Below the pieces are notes generated by a model that worked only from the letters and a program-made list of their open reading frames with translations, was not told the DNA's origin and made no database searches. A stretch of 64,000 bases of DNA, from NCBI RefSeq assembly GCF_016899775.1, contig NZ_JACJJE010000014.1, positions 1-64,000 on the forward strand. The letters are read 5' to 3'. Numbering within the stretch: the first letter of the stretch is position 1; every line of letters starts with the position of its first letter. Positions 1 through 8,643 of this stretch are shown piece after piece. A program made the translations under genes and the position numbers. This DNA is from Pseudoflavonifractor capillosus (GTDB lineage: Bacteria > Bacillota > Clostridia > Oscillospirales > Oscillospiraceae).

Positions 1-177
1 GTAAACAACGTCATCCGCTTCCTGCGGGAGCGGGAGATCGTGCACTTCCAGCGGTTTGGCGAGTGTCTGCGGCTTTGCAAGGAAAAGATGGACGCGAAAA
101 ACGTCTACCTCACCAACCCTGCTTTTGACAAGCAGGCCGCCGTACAGCCCCAGCCCAGGAACATGGCCCACGGCTGA
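1..177 (+). CDS. cotJC: Spore coat protein CotJC (manganese catalase family), C-terminal end
   Basis: An open frame enters from the left edge and stops at 175-177, giving the last 58 residues. The segment RFLREREIVHFQRFGE is the C-terminal part of the CotJC/manganese-catalase ferritin-like fold, where the paired E and H residues are metal ligands in the family. CotJC is a spore coat protein of endospore formers. The start lies outside the window, so completeness cannot be judged. The same 177 bases recur at 26356-26532 with one difference (a Val to Ile codon near base 97), so this is one of two cotJC tails. Similarity ends right after the stop codon, and a different terminator follows each copy. 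Confidence 0.85.
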   Translation, partial: VNNVIRFLREREIVHFQRFGECLRLCKEKMDAKNVYLTNPAFDKQAAVQPQPRNMAHG

Positions 178-190
178 GCGTATACAGCAG

Positions 191-220
191 ACAGCCCGGA
201 CCCTGCCTGGTCCGGGCTGT
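191..220 (+). terminator. Terminator hairpin after cotJC
   Basis: A perfect 12-bp stem (ACAGCCCGGACC with its complement) closes a 6-base loop 14 bases after the cotJC stop. The run of T after it is weak. The hairpin downstream of the other cotJC tail (26554-26598) has the same position but a different sequence. Confidence 0.65.
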
Positions 221-717
221 CTCCGCATATTTCTCTGGCTCATTACATTTTTCCGCTCTGACTCTGCGTTTCCCACTCATATAGGCGTGAACACACCGCT
301 TTTTCCGCTGGAATCTTCCTTTTTCTCAGCCTGGTCTATCAATCAGGCAGGCTGTACAAAGCTAGGCCTTGTTTGAAAAATGTCAACATACCCGAACAGG
401 GAGTCTTTTTCCGTCATACTGCGTTACTTTTGCGCCGTTGTTCGGCGCAAAAGTCCTCGCTTTGCTTGCCGGAATCCTTGCACAGCAAGGCTTCCGGGGC
501 ATTTGATCCCACTCGAGGCGAACTGCCGCCCCCTCGAGCTCCCCCGCCTCAACTTGAGCAGATTCATCTCAGCAGAGGTTTTTTGACAAGCCGCGCGGGG
601 TCTGGTCCTGAAATAGGGCCAGACCCCGCAGTCGGTTTTTCTATGATGTACCCGCTGCTTCAGAACAGCTCCCTCTGCTCCAAACAGCCTGTGGGACGGA
701 GATTGTATTTTTCCGCA
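221..717. repeat. Non-coding gap with a chain of hairpins
   Basis: I see no credible gene here. Three stem-loops follow one another: around 410-440 (TTTGCGCC with its complement), around 469-501 (CCGGAA and CCTTGC stems), and around 514-540 (CTCGAGG with CCTCGAG). A strong perfect hairpin follows at 595-629 (GCGGGGTCTGG stem) with a short T run to its right. The last one may terminate transcription coming from either side. The chain resembles those at 35219-35330 and 59307-59640. Confidence 0.5.
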
Positions 718-2049
718 TCAGCCCAGGATCATGGGACCCACAATGGCATACGCGATGACAAACACCCAGGCAAAGGCCACGCTGATCCAGGCGGCCTGGA
801 GGGCCTCCTTGGTGTTGGTGCACTGGGCGATGCCCAGCTGTCCGGCGAAGTTGGAGGTGGGATAGATGGAGCCGGTGAGCCGGGTCGCCGCCAGAATAGA
901 GACGGCGAAGCAGCCCATGGGCAGGCCGGCCGAGACCGCCAGACCGCCGAACATATCGGAAATGATCTTGATCTCCGCCACAGCGGCCGCCTCGATGCCG
1001 AAGCCGCCCACCACAGAGGCCACCAGCATAACGGCAGTGGCGCTGTTGCTGGCAAGTCCGCCCAGCAGGTTGGACAAGGCGTCAAAGCCGCCGCCCAGAG
1101 TTACCAGATTCAGCAGCACCTCGATGCTCACAAAAATCAGGAACATATTGGCCTGAGAGGCCACGCCTTTTGTAATGCAGTCCACCGACCGGTCGATCTC
1201 GATGCGGCCGAAGATGGCCACTACGGCGGCCAGCACGATCATCACGATGAGGGCGTAGCTGGTGCCCTGTCCGGTGGCGATTCCGTAGCCCACCAGGAGC
1301 ACGAAGCACAGCAGGAAGGCGATGGTGGTCACCTTCTGCTGCTTGGTGATGACCACCTGGTCCAGATGCTTCACGTCATCCCCCAGGGTGTAGCTCTCCT
1401 TGCCCTGGGTGCGCTTCTGGGCACGGTTGGCGCCCACCCAGGCGCCGGCCAGCCAGACGATGGCAAAGGGGATGGCCGCCTGAATCATCAGCTGTCCATA
1501 GGACAGGCCGGTGACCTCCTCAGTAATCAGGGTGACGCCGGTGAGGGGGCCCAGGATCAGGCCGATCTCCCCCGCCACCTTAAACAGGGTGGCCACCACA
1601 GTGGGGGTCACCCCCAGAGAGGCCATGATGGGCAGCATCACCGGGGCGATGACCGCGTTGCCGCCGCCCAGCGTACCCAGCAGGCCGCAGACAATGATGG
1701 ACACGATCACCAGGGCGATCTTGCCCTTGGTCTGGGTGTTAACGCCAATGCGCTTGACGATCCAGTAGACCAGGGTGTGGGTCACACCGGCCTCATTCAT
1801 CAGAACGCCCAGGCCGGCGCCCATCATAATGATCAGGCCGATCAAGGCGGTGGATGAGCCCAGAGCGGTGCTGAACGCGGCCGCCATATCCCCCAGGTCC
1901 TGTCCCATCAGGAGCGCGCCCACCAGGACGCCCACCATGATGCCGGACACATTGCTTTTGCCGATAAAGATCAGCACGATCATCACGATCAGGGGAATCA
2001 GAGCCAACAGAGATGGGGCAGTGATCAAAGACCAGCTTCCAAGTTCCAT
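718..2049 (-). CDS. Multi-spanning permease of the ion-transporter (NhaC/DcuC-like) superfamily
   Basis: The 443-residue protein is almost entirely hydrophobic, with about a dozen membrane segments and glycine-rich breaks (GTLGGGNAVIAP, ATRLTGSIYPTSN) of the kind that form re-entrant loops in ion-coupled anion and antiporter carriers. I chose the ATG at 2049 because the sequence from there begins a membrane helix and a GGGAGAA ribosome site precedes it; an upstream in-frame extension to 2190 would overlap the deacylase gene and has no matching features. It is the last gene of a minus-strand operon with a D-amino-acid deacylase, a dipeptidase and a DUF3870 protein. Uptake of N-acyl-amino acids or peptides is therefore a reasonable but unproven role. 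The exact family is uncertain. Confidence 0.7.
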   Translation of the reverse strand: MELGSWSLITAPSLLALIPLIVMIVLIFIGKSNVSGIMVGVLVGALLMGQDLGDMAAAFSTALGSSTALIGLIIMMGAGLGVLMNEAGVTHTLVYWIVKRIGVNTQTKGKIALVIVSIIVCGLLGTLGGGNAVIAPVMLPIMASLGVTPTVVATLFKVAGEIGLILGPLTGVTLITEEVTGLSYGQLMIQAAIPFAIVWLAGAWVGANRAQKRTQGKESYTLGDDVKHLDQVVITKQQKVTTIAFLLCFVLLVGYGIATGQGTSYALIVMIVLAAVVAIFGRIEIDRSVDCITKGVASQANMFLIFVSIEVLLNLVTLGGGFDALSNLLGGLASNSATAVMLVASVVGGFGIEAAAVAEIKIISDMFGGLAVSAGLPMGCFAVSILAATRLTGSIYPTSNFAGQLGIAQCTNTKEALQAAWISVAFAWVFVIAYAIVGPMILG

Positions 2050-2107
2050 AGTTGCATTTCTCCCTTCATGCTTCAAGTTCTGTATCCAGGGTAGTTCTCT
2101 CCCTCTC

Positions 2108-3703
2108 TCATGTTTTGATGAGCACACCTCCCGTTCTGGAGCCAGAGGCCGCTCCGTCCCATACGGCCGGCTGGCCGCCCACCAGGACATAGGGAATCCC
2201 GGCGGGCTTTTTTACGGAATCGGTATATTCGGACCGGTCCGCCACGCGGTCCGGGTCGAATACTGTGACATCGGCAGCCGCCCCCTCCTGCAGCACCCCC
2301 CGGTCAGTCAGGCCCAGGATCTGGGCCGGCAGTCCGGTGAGCTTATACACCGCATCCTCCAGCGGCATCAGCTGATGCTCCCGCACCAGGCGCAGGAACC
2401 GTGGGAAGGTGCCGAAGCTGCGGGGGTGGGGATTGGTCCGAGTAATGGTCCGGTCAAAGGAGAAGCCATAGCCGTCGCTGCCTACCGCAATGCGCATGTC
2501 CCGCATGATGCGGAGCATATCGCCCTCGTCAATGCAGAAGTAGATGCAGGCCACTCCCCCCTCGCACCGGGCCAGGACTTCCAGCACTGCGTCCACTGGG
2601 GAGAGTCCCAAGATCTGGGCCAGTTGGGCCACCGTCTTTCCCTCCCACTCCGGGTGGTGGCCGTGGGTGCTGGAGACCAGAATCCGGTCCGGACCGCCTC
2701 GGTTCTCCATCTCCTCACCGGTCTCGTCCTTCAGGGCCTGGGTGGGGGCCTTGACCCGCTGGAGCATGGCGGGCACTCCGCCGCCATGGGCCCAATGGGG
2801 GAGCAGAGCGCTCAGGGAAGTGGAGGTCGCCGTGTAGGGGTATTGGTCGCAGGTGACGACCGCCCCCTCCCGCCGGGCCGCCTCGATGCGCTCCAGCAGT
2901 TCCTCCGCCCGCCCCCACTGGGGCTTGCCCATAAGCTTCAGATGGGAGATCTGCAGATGGACCCCCGAGCGCAGGGCGATGCCCAGCATCTCGTCCACCG
3001 CCTGGAAGATGCGGGGGCCCTCATTCCTCATATGTACGGTGAGCAGGGCGTCATGTTCCCGGAGCACCCGGGCCAGGGCCGTAAGTTCCTCTTCCCTGCC
3101 GTAGGCGCTGGGGGGATAGATGAGCCCCAGGGACATTCCAAAAGCCCCCGCCTCCAGTTCCCGGGCCAGGAGGTCCTTCATGGCCTCCAGTTCCTCCGGA
3201 GCGGGATCCCGGTCGTCAAACCCCATCACCGCCGCCCGCAGAGTGCCGTGCCCCACCAGCAGGCCGTAGTTGGCGGAGCAGCCGTGGGCCTCCACCGCCT
3301 TTTGGTAGTCCTCCAGGTGGTACAGGCCGGTGAGCTGCAGATCTCCCACCGGCAGCTCCAGCTCGCTGAAAAAGTACTCCTGATTGGCAGCCAGGCGCTC
3401 CGGGGTGTTGGGCAGGATGGAGGTGCCGCAGTTGCCCACAATCTCAGTGGTTACCCCCTGATAGAGTTTGCTCTCCGGCTGGTAGTCCACCAGGGGGCAG
3501 GCATCCGAGTGGCTGTGGATGTCGATAAAGCCGGGGGCCACCGCAAGGCCGGAGGCGTCCAGCACCCGTCTGGCCTGGCCGGCCGGAATGGACTCCTGGG
3601 CAATGCGGGCAATCCGGCCATCCTGAATGCAGAGGCTGGCCCGGTATGGCTTTCTTCGGGTCCCGTCCACAATCAGTCCATTCTGAATGATGAGGTCATA
3701 CAT
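2108..3703 (-). CDS. N-acyl-D-amino-acid deacylase (D-aminoacylase, amidohydrolase superfamily)
   Basis: This 531-residue protein has the layout of D-aminoacylases, which remove acyl groups from N-acyl-D-amino acids in the cytoplasm. The sequence shows an N-terminal beta segment (YDLIIQNGLIVDG), the metal motif HSHSD, a Cys in EIVGNCGTS that bridges metals in this family, His residues in TVHMRN and QISHLK, and the catalytic Asp in VGSDGYGF. The ATG at 3703 follows GAGGAGGATGTGTCA. It lies 23 bases downstream of the dipeptidase gene and 58 bases upstream of the permease gene, so the three are probably one operon. Relatives include D-glutamate deacylases and D-hydantoinase-like enzymes; substrate choice cannot be read from sequence. 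Confidence 0.88.
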   Translation of the reverse strand: MYDLIIQNGLIVDGTRRKPYRASLCIQDGRIARIAQESIPAGQARRVLDASGLAVAPGFIDIHSHSDACPLVDYQPESKLYQGVTTEIVGNCGTSILPNTPERLAANQEYFFSELELPVGDLQLTGLYHLEDYQKAVEAHGCSANYGLLVGHGTLRAAVMGFDDRDPAPEELEAMKDLLARELEAGAFGMSLGLIYPPSAYGREEELTALARVLREHDALLTVHMRNEGPRIFQAVDEMLGIALRSGVHLQISHLKLMGKPQWGRAEELLERIEAARREGAVVTCDQYPYTATSTSLSALLPHWAHGGGVPAMLQRVKAPTQALKDETGEEMENRGGPDRILVSSTHGHHPEWEGKTVAQLAQILGLSPVDAVLEVLARCEGGVACIYFCIDEGDMLRIMRDMRIAVGSDGYGFSFDRTITRTNPHPRSFGTFPRFLRLVREHQLMPLEDAVYKLTGLPAQILGLTDRGVLQEGAAADVTVFDPDRVADRSEYTDSVKKPAGIPYVLVGGQPAVWDGAASGSRTGGVLIKT

Positions 3704-3726
3704 TGACACATCCTCCTCTCTACACT

Positions 3727-4692
3727 TCACACAAGTCCGCTCTCATGGCGGCGCAGAAAGTCCAGGGCGTTCTGGTACAGGATGCCGGACACCACCGGCT
3801 CCGGCAGGCCGCGTCCCAGCAGATAGCCGTAGATCCCAGCCGCTTTCTCCGGGGAATTCAGGCACTCCGGCAGTTCCGCCCCGTCAAAGTCGGAGCCCAG
3901 AGCCAGGCACTTCTCCGCCCCCAGGGACAGGAAGTGGTCCACATGGCGGTACAGGTCGTCCAGGCTCTCTACCTTCCGGTCCTCCCGCAGGAAGGCCACG
4001 AAGTAGTTCAGCCCGATGAGGCATTTCCGGCGGACCATCTCCCGGATCATGCCGTCGGTCAGGTTCCGCTTGTGGGCAGCCACGGCCCGGGCGTTGGAGT
4101 GGGTGGCCACGAAGGGGCGCTCCGCCACCTCCAGCAGGTCGGCAAATCCGGCGTCGTTCAGGTGGGACACATCCACCAGGATTCCGTACTTCTCCAGCTG
4201 TGGGATCACCTGCTTTCCAAAGGGAGACAGGCCGTGCCCGGTCTGGTGGCCGGAGCCGATCTCGTTCTCCCCGTTCCAGGTGAGGGTAACCGCCTTCACC
4301 CCGTCCGCCGCCAGCAGGGGGACCCGGTCCAGATCTCCCGCCAGGGCAGAGCCGTTCTCCACGCTGAGAAAGGCCGCCGTCCGTCCGGTGCGGAAGGCCT
4401 CCTCCAGGTCGTCGCAGGTCCGGCAGCGCAGGACCCGGGAGGAGAATCGCTCTGTCTGCCTGAAAAAGCTGTCCCGGTTGCGCTCATAGTAGGCAACGGC
4501 CTCCGCTCCATGGTACTCGTCCGGGATGAACACCGCATAGAACTGAGCCCAGTGAACGCCCTGTGGAATATTGGACAGGCGCAGAACCCGCTGGGGATCG
4601 TCCAGGGTATCGGTCTCCCCACCGCTGGTGTATTTGCAATCAGTCAGGGTGTCGCAGTGTAGGTCTATCAGCGCATAGGGCTTTTCTTCCAA
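3727..4692 (-). CDS. Membrane dipeptidase-type peptidase M19
   Basis: The 321-residue product matches the zinc dipeptidase family M19 (renal dipeptidase type), which cleaves dipeptides and accepts D-residues at the C-terminal position. Visible motifs are LIDLHCDTL (first metal site), VSHLNDAGF and ATHSNARA (metal and substrate His residues), and LALGSDFDG near the C-terminus. Length is close to the bacterial norm. There is no signal peptide, so it should be cytoplasmic. It sits between a DUF3870 gene and a D-aminoacylase gene on the same strand. Together they suggest breakdown of D-amino-acid-containing peptides, for example from peptidoglycan or fermented food. Confidence 0.9.
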   Translation of the reverse strand: MEEKPYALIDLHCDTLTDCKYTSGGETDTLDDPQRVLRLSNIPQGVHWAQFYAVFIPDEYHGAEAVAYYERNRDSFFRQTERFSSRVLRCRTCDDLEEAFRTGRTAAFLSVENGSALAGDLDRVPLLAADGVKAVTLTWNGENEIGSGHQTGHGLSPFGKQVIPQLEKYGILVDVSHLNDAGFADLLEVAERPFVATHSNARAVAAHKRNLTDGMIREMVRRKCLIGLNYFVAFLREDRKVESLDDLYRHVDHFLSLGAEKCLALGSDFDGAELPECLNSPEKAAGIYGYLLGRGLPEPVVSGILYQNALDFLRRHESGLV

Positions 4693-4719
4693 GGCTCTCT
4701 TCCTCCTTTGATCAAATCG

Positions 4720-5085
4720 TCAAACCGGCTCTTTTTTCCCGCCCCTCCGCATCATTTGATACCGCTTCAGGGCGTTCTGGTATGCCACGAGGACTGCCTT
4801 TCGGGAGGAGCCCCCGTAGCACTGCTCCAGCTTTTTCTCCAGCCAGCTGTCGATCTTGGGAAAATTCCGCCCGATAAACAGCCGCTTTAAGTACTCCTCC
4901 GTCAGCTGCAAGGTGTGGGTGCAGCCAAAATCCAGCACCTGCTCCGTCTCCTCGTCCACCTCAAACGCCATATAGAAGGAGCCGTACATTTTGGTAATGG
5001 CGTTGTCCGCATTGGTTCTGGACTCGCCGATGATATAATAGCTCTGTACCTGATCCTCCGGGAAACGATCCATCTCTGACATCAT
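4720..5085 (-). CDS. DUF3870 domain protein
   Basis: The 121-residue protein fits DUF3870: an N-terminal YYIIGESRTNADNAITK segment, then IGRNFP and KAVLVAYQNALKRY at the end. Members are often found next to peptidases and amidohydrolases; their function is unknown. The ATG at 5085 is preferred because GGGAGG precedes it and because similarity begins there. It is the first gene of the four-gene minus-strand operon, with only a short gap to the dipeptidase gene. Confidence 0.75.
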   Translation of the reverse strand: MMSEMDRFPEDQVQSYYIIGESRTNADNAITKMYGSFYMAFEVDEETEQVLDFGCTHTLQLTEEYLKRLFIGRNFPKIDSWLEKKLEQCYGGSSRKAVLVAYQNALKRYQMMRRGGKKEPV

Positions 5086-5160
5086 ATTCCATTCCTCCCT
5101 GTATGCAGCTGGCCGGCGTTCTCCGCCTGTCTCCCTGGATTTCTCAGACCCCGGAAACAA

Positions 5161-5216
5161 AAAACCAGTAAGAATCACGCAATCCACATTTGAGATTACG
5201 TCTCCTTACTGGTTTT
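5161..5216. promoter_or_regulatory. 12-bp inverted repeat upstream of the deacylase operon
   Basis: AAAACCAGTAAG at 5161-5172 is matched perfectly by its complement at 5205-5216, with a 32-base interior that holds a second, weaker pairing (ACGCAATC against GATTACGT). It lies about 75 bases upstream of the first gene of the minus-strand operon. It could be a leader attenuator, an operator or a terminator for something not seen. I found no riboswitch class that it matches. Confidence 0.4.
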
Positions 5217-5779
5217 CATGCACGCAGTCACAGGGGGAAGCCTGTGTGTAGTAACATGAAGCAGCTTCGATTCAATTTCTGCTCACGTCCGGCCAGCTGT
5301 TTTGGACGATTCAAATAACTTCACTGTTGTTTTTCTTCTACAATTTATACTATACATCCACCCATTCCTTTTTGTCAAGGCTTTCTTTCCAGAGGCGAAA
5401 CAGTTCCCCGCCGACCGCCCTCCGCCTTCCTCGGCAGACCGCGGGCTGTATCCGGCAAAATGGTCGACGGCCGCTCTGCCAATCTGCGCTGTTTCTCTTT
5501 TTTGCAGTCCCGAGCGCAGCTGCATTTCATCGCGGCTCTTTCTTTTCTGCACAAGGGAAAATTCCACATTTCACTTGCATATAAATTGTATAAAAATATT
5601 ACTCATATTTTATATAATTTGTGGAGATTGCCGGTTTTGTGTCTTTATGTTATATTTAAGGTACCATCTCGGACGCAGCTTTTTGAAAGGAGGGTAGAGC
5701 AAGCCATTCAAGAAAAGGAATCTTGGCTGTCGTTCCGTTGTACAAGACGCAACCAACCTGTGTTGAAAGGAGTGTTGAC
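5217..5779. promoter_or_regulatory. AT-rich gap with a promoter for the M14 peptidase
   Basis: No convincing gene lies here. A plausible sigma-A promoter on the plus strand is TTGCCG at 5628-5633, a 17-base spacer, and TATATT at 5651-5656. This predicts a leader of about 115 bases before the ATG at 5780. A second Shine-Dalgarno-like GAAAGGAGG at about 5685-5693 has no good start codon after it. Confidence 0.5.
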
Positions 5780-8023
5780 ATGAACGTGAACCGCACCCGT
5801 AAATGGACCGGCCTGCTGCTGTCGGGAGCCGTGCTGAGCAGTCTGTTGGTCACTTCCTCCCTGGCCGCAGAGTCCTCTGCCTCTCTGGAATTTCAATATC
5901 CAGAGGATGTGAACCCGGCGGAAGTCACCATCACGGTGCACGAGGGCTATCCATCCGCCAGCGGCGAGGACGCTGTGACCGCCCTGCCCCAGGTATCCCA
6001 AAATTCTGACGGCAGCTTCGTCCTCAGCGAGCCCGGCACCTACTGCTATTGGGTCCGGGGCGACGGCTACTACAACGTGTGCAAGATCTTCAACGTGACA
6101 CAGGAGGATCTGGCCGCCGGAAGTATGGAGTTGACGGTGGAGACGGGGAAAATGGCGTATACCGGCTATGAACCCACCTCTCCGGACCTGGCCAACGTCC
6201 CCGACAATTACGCCCAGGGGGCCGCAGACACCGTTCTGACCCTCTGGCCGGATGAAATTCTGGACCACTTTACCACAGATACTCTGGCCAACTATCAGGA
6301 GTATGATACCCCCTTCTTTACAGAAGAACGCGCCGATCACGAGTTCACCTCCCAGGAAGAGATGCTGGACTATTTGGAGGCAAAGGACGCCGCCGAGCCG
6401 GACATGTATCTCTATAACCTGGGCACAACCCCCGCCTACCAGTATGAAATGCCCATAGCAGTCTTTACCGACACCGACCTCTCCTCCGCAGCCTCTCTGG
6501 AGGAGGCCGGCGAGCTGGTGTCGGACAACGGCAAGCTCACTGTGTGGATTCAGGCCCAGATCCACCCCAACGAGCCCGCCGCCGGCGAGGCCGCGCTGGT
6601 CATGGTCTCCGATCTGTGCGGAAGCTATGGCGACGCCGTGCTGGACGACATCAACGTAGTGGTCGTCCCCCGCATCAATCCGGACGGGTCCTACCTGTTC
6701 ACCCGGGCCACATACCAGGGCTTTGACATGAACCGGGACCACATGGCTCTGAAGGCCCCGGAGCTGGCCTATCTCCATACCGCCTACCGCTACTTTATGC
6801 CCGAGGTTGCCATTGATTTCCATGAATTTGGATTCTACGGCGTCACAGAAGACGGCTATATGCGCAATGCGGACGACCTCCAGGTTACTCCCGCCACCAG
6901 TCTGAACGACGACGAACGCGTGACTCAGCTGGGTCTGGACGCAGTGGATGCACTGCACCGGAACGCGGAAGATTCCGGGCTGCGGGTCTATCACTACGGG
7001 ATTACCGTCAATAACCCCATTGGCCGGGCCTATTACGGTCTTTATAACTCTCTCTCCGTTCTTGTGGAGACGCGGGGCATCGGCGCCGGCGCCACCAATT
7101 TCGAGCGCCGGGTGTACTCTCAGCAGCTGTCTGCCCACTCCATTATCGACTACGCGGTCGCCAACGACGACGCGATCAACGAGGCTGTGGCCGACGCCCG
7201 CCTTCAGGTGATCGCGGACGGCGAGGCCTTCAATTCCGACGATATTGTGGTTCTGCACCAGGTGGCCTCTGGTGCCACCCAGTCTGCCACCCCCCTGACC
7301 CGGTATCAATACAGCGTAGACGGCAGTGATACAAAGACTTCCTCCGCTACGCTCGCCATCAACGATACCGTGGTACGCAGCCGTATCCGCCCCACCGCCT
7401 ATGTCATCCCCAAGGACATCCCCAACGCGGAGAAGATCCTGTACATCCTGGACAACCAGGGGGCGGAATACTACGAACTAGCTCCCGGCTCCACCGCCAA
7501 TCTGAAGCAGTATTACTATGTGGGCGAGTACACCTACGAAGGCAGCAGCAAAGGCTTTACCGCCGACTTGCGGGAGGAGGCCGCCGTTACCTTTGACCAG
7601 GGAGCATACGTCATCCCCATGGATCAGGTCTCCGGCAATGTGATCGCCATGACCATGGAACCCGACGTCAACGACTCCAACGGCTACGACGGTACTCTGG
7701 TCCAGTATGGACTGGTGAGCTATGATACTGCCACAATGAATTTCCCAATTTACCGCTATGAAGGAAACAATCCCAGAACTACGCTGGTCAGCAATGCTCC
7801 CGAAACTCCATCGGAGCCTGAAACTCCCACTGAGCCTCAGCCGGAAACCCCCGCCGCCTCCGGCACCTATACGGTTCAGTCCGGCGACTGTCTTTGGAAT
7901 ATTGCCCAAAGAGAATTGGGCTCCGGCACCTTGTGGGAAGCCATTTATGAGGCAAACCGGGATCAAATCACGGACCCCAGCCGAATTCAAATTGGACAGG
8001 TTCTGGTAATCCCCGCCGCCTGA
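5780..8023 (+). CDS. Secreted zinc carboxypeptidase (M14) with C-terminal LysM
   Basis: The 747-residue protein starts at the ATG at 5780 after AAAGGAG and has a typical signal peptide: basic start, hydrophobic stretch [19 protein letters not shown], small residues at the cut site. The M14 core lies at roughly residues 240-500: HPNEPAAGE (two zinc ligands), RINPDG and DMNRDH (substrate binding), AIDFHEFG (third ligand), and VLVETRG (catalytic Glu). A proline- and glutamate-rich linker ([10 protein letters not shown]) leads to a LysM repeat ending [11 protein letters not shown], which should hold the enzyme on peptidoglycan. It probably trims peptides outside the cell. It stands alone, upstream of a broken cotJC copy. 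Confidence 0.88.
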   Translation: MNVNRTRKWTGLLLSGAVLSSLLVTSSLAAESSASLEFQYPEDVNPAEVTITVHEGYPSASGEDAVTALPQVSQNSDGSFVLSEPGTYCYWVRGDGYYNVCKIFNVTQEDLAAGSMELTVETGKMAYTGYEPTSPDLANVPDNYAQGAADTVLTLWPDEILDHFTTDTLANYQEYDTPFFTEERADHEFTSQEEMLDYLEAKDAAEPDMYLYNLGTTPAYQYEMPIAVFTDTDLSSAASLEEAGELVSDNGKLTVWIQAQIHPNEPAAGEAALVMVSDLCGSYGDAVLDDINVVVVPRINPDGSYLFTRATYQGFDMNRDHMALKAPELAYLHTAYRYFMPEVAIDFHEFGFYGVTEDGYMRNADDLQVTPATSLNDDERVTQLGLDAVDALHRNAEDSGLRVYHYGITVNNPIGRAYYGLYNSLSVLVETRGIGAGATNFERRVYSQQLSAHSIIDYAVANDDAINEAVADARLQVIADGEAFNSDDIVVLHQVASGATQSATPLTRYQYSVDGSDTKTSSATLAINDTVVRSRIRPTAYVIPKDIPNAEKILYILDNQGAEYYELAPGSTANLKQYYYVGEYTYEGSSKGFTADLREEAAVTFDQGAYVIPMDQVSGNVIAMTMEPDVNDSNGYDGTLVQYGLVSYDTATMNFPIYRYEGNNPRTTLVSNAPETPSEPETPTEPQPETPAASGTYTVQSGDCLWNIAQRELGSGTLWEAIYEANRDQITDPSRIQIGQVLVIPAA

Positions 8024-8148
8024 CGCGCCTCGGCGTTTTTCCCAGCTTTGGCACAGTTATACCGCCGCAGGAGATTCTTCTATTTTGAATTCCCGCAGCA
8101 GGGTTCGGCGGCTTATCCGAACTGTCCCTGCACCATAAGTTTCTTCTA

Positions 8149-8199
8149 ATCAAAACGTGTCCTTACCACCGCCTCCGGCGTGTAAGGGCACGTTTTGAT
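8149..8199. repeat. 18-bp stem-loop beside the broken cotJC copy
   Basis: ATCAAAACGTGTCCTTAC at 8149-8166 pairs with 8182-8199 apart from one G-T mismatch, around a 15-base loop. It lies between the peptidase stop and the point where cotJC similarity begins. No T run follows, so it is an imperfect terminator at best. It may mark the end of whatever cut the 5' part from this cotJC copy. Confidence 0.5.
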
Positions 8200-8282
8200 A
8201 CTGCTCTCCTCGAACTCAGCACAGTCCCGGGATAATCGCCCCCAGTCCGCCATTTCCAACAAGGCACAGCGGGCCCCATTTT

Positions 8283-8521
8283 GATCCCGATATCGGCACT
8301 GAGGAACTGGGCCACATGGAGATGGTGGCAGCTATTGTCCACCAGCTGACCCGAAATCTCAGCGACGAGGACGTGCGGAATAGCCCTGCTTTCGCCCCCT
8401 ACTTCGTGGATCACACCACTGGGGTCTACCCGACGGCGGCCTCCGGCTTTCCCTGGACCGTCGGATCTATCCAGTCCACCGGAGATCCTATTGCCGATCT
8501 GACGGAGGACTTGGCCGCAGA
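8283..8521 (+). pseudogene. cotJC: CotJC middle fragment (5'-truncated, interrupted by the island)
   Basis: In frame from about 8283 the sequence reads DIGTEELGHMEMVAAIVHQL and then FVDHTTGVYPTAASG up to TEDLAA, which is the middle of CotJC with its ferritin-like metal residues E, H and E. The first 60 or so residues and any start site are missing. Similarity stops inside the codon at 8520. The reading continues exactly (AEQKARLTYDN) at 26296, so the two fragments were one gene before the island entered. After the junction the frame closes within 16 bases (TAA at 8535-8537). Confidence 0.85.
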
Positions 8522-8539
8522 TGGTGCAATGACGTAAGG
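8502..8539. other. attL: left junction of the serine-integrase island
   Basis: Chromosomal half 8502-8519 (cotJC codons), core dinucleotide GA at 8520-8521, element half 8522-8539. Joining the element half with the matching half at 26281-26298 gives an 18+2+18 palindrome in which 15 of 18 arm positions match and only the central GA is asymmetric. That is the design of attP sites used by large serine integrases. The core was placed from the cotJC reading frame, so it could be off by a base or two within the shared GCAGA. Confidence 0.8.
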
Positions 8540-8561
8540 CCAACATCCCTCAAAATGCATC

Positions 8562-8603
8562 AAACTCCCTGATTCCACTTTTCTGTGCGGAATCAGGGAG
8601 TTT
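8562..8603. terminator. Strong terminator at the island's left end
   Basis: AAACTCCCTGATTCC at 8562-8576 pairs perfectly with 8589-8603, followed by TT on the plus strand and with an A-rich start that gives T residues on the minus strand. It ends the minus-strand transcript of the two-gene cassette and may shield the island from cotJC readthrough. Confidence 0.75.
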
Positions 8604-8643
8604 TTATTCCATATCATAACAGTTTAGACCGCAGATGTGGCAT

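Noticed and set aside
373-1857. Long open frame on the plus strand, 494 codons
   Set aside because: It is antisense to the permease gene, rich in His and Gly from codon bias, with no domain; a shadow frame.
5708-7309. Minus-strand frame of 533 codons
   Set aside because: Opposite the M14 peptidase gene, which has signal peptide, catalytic motifs and LysM.
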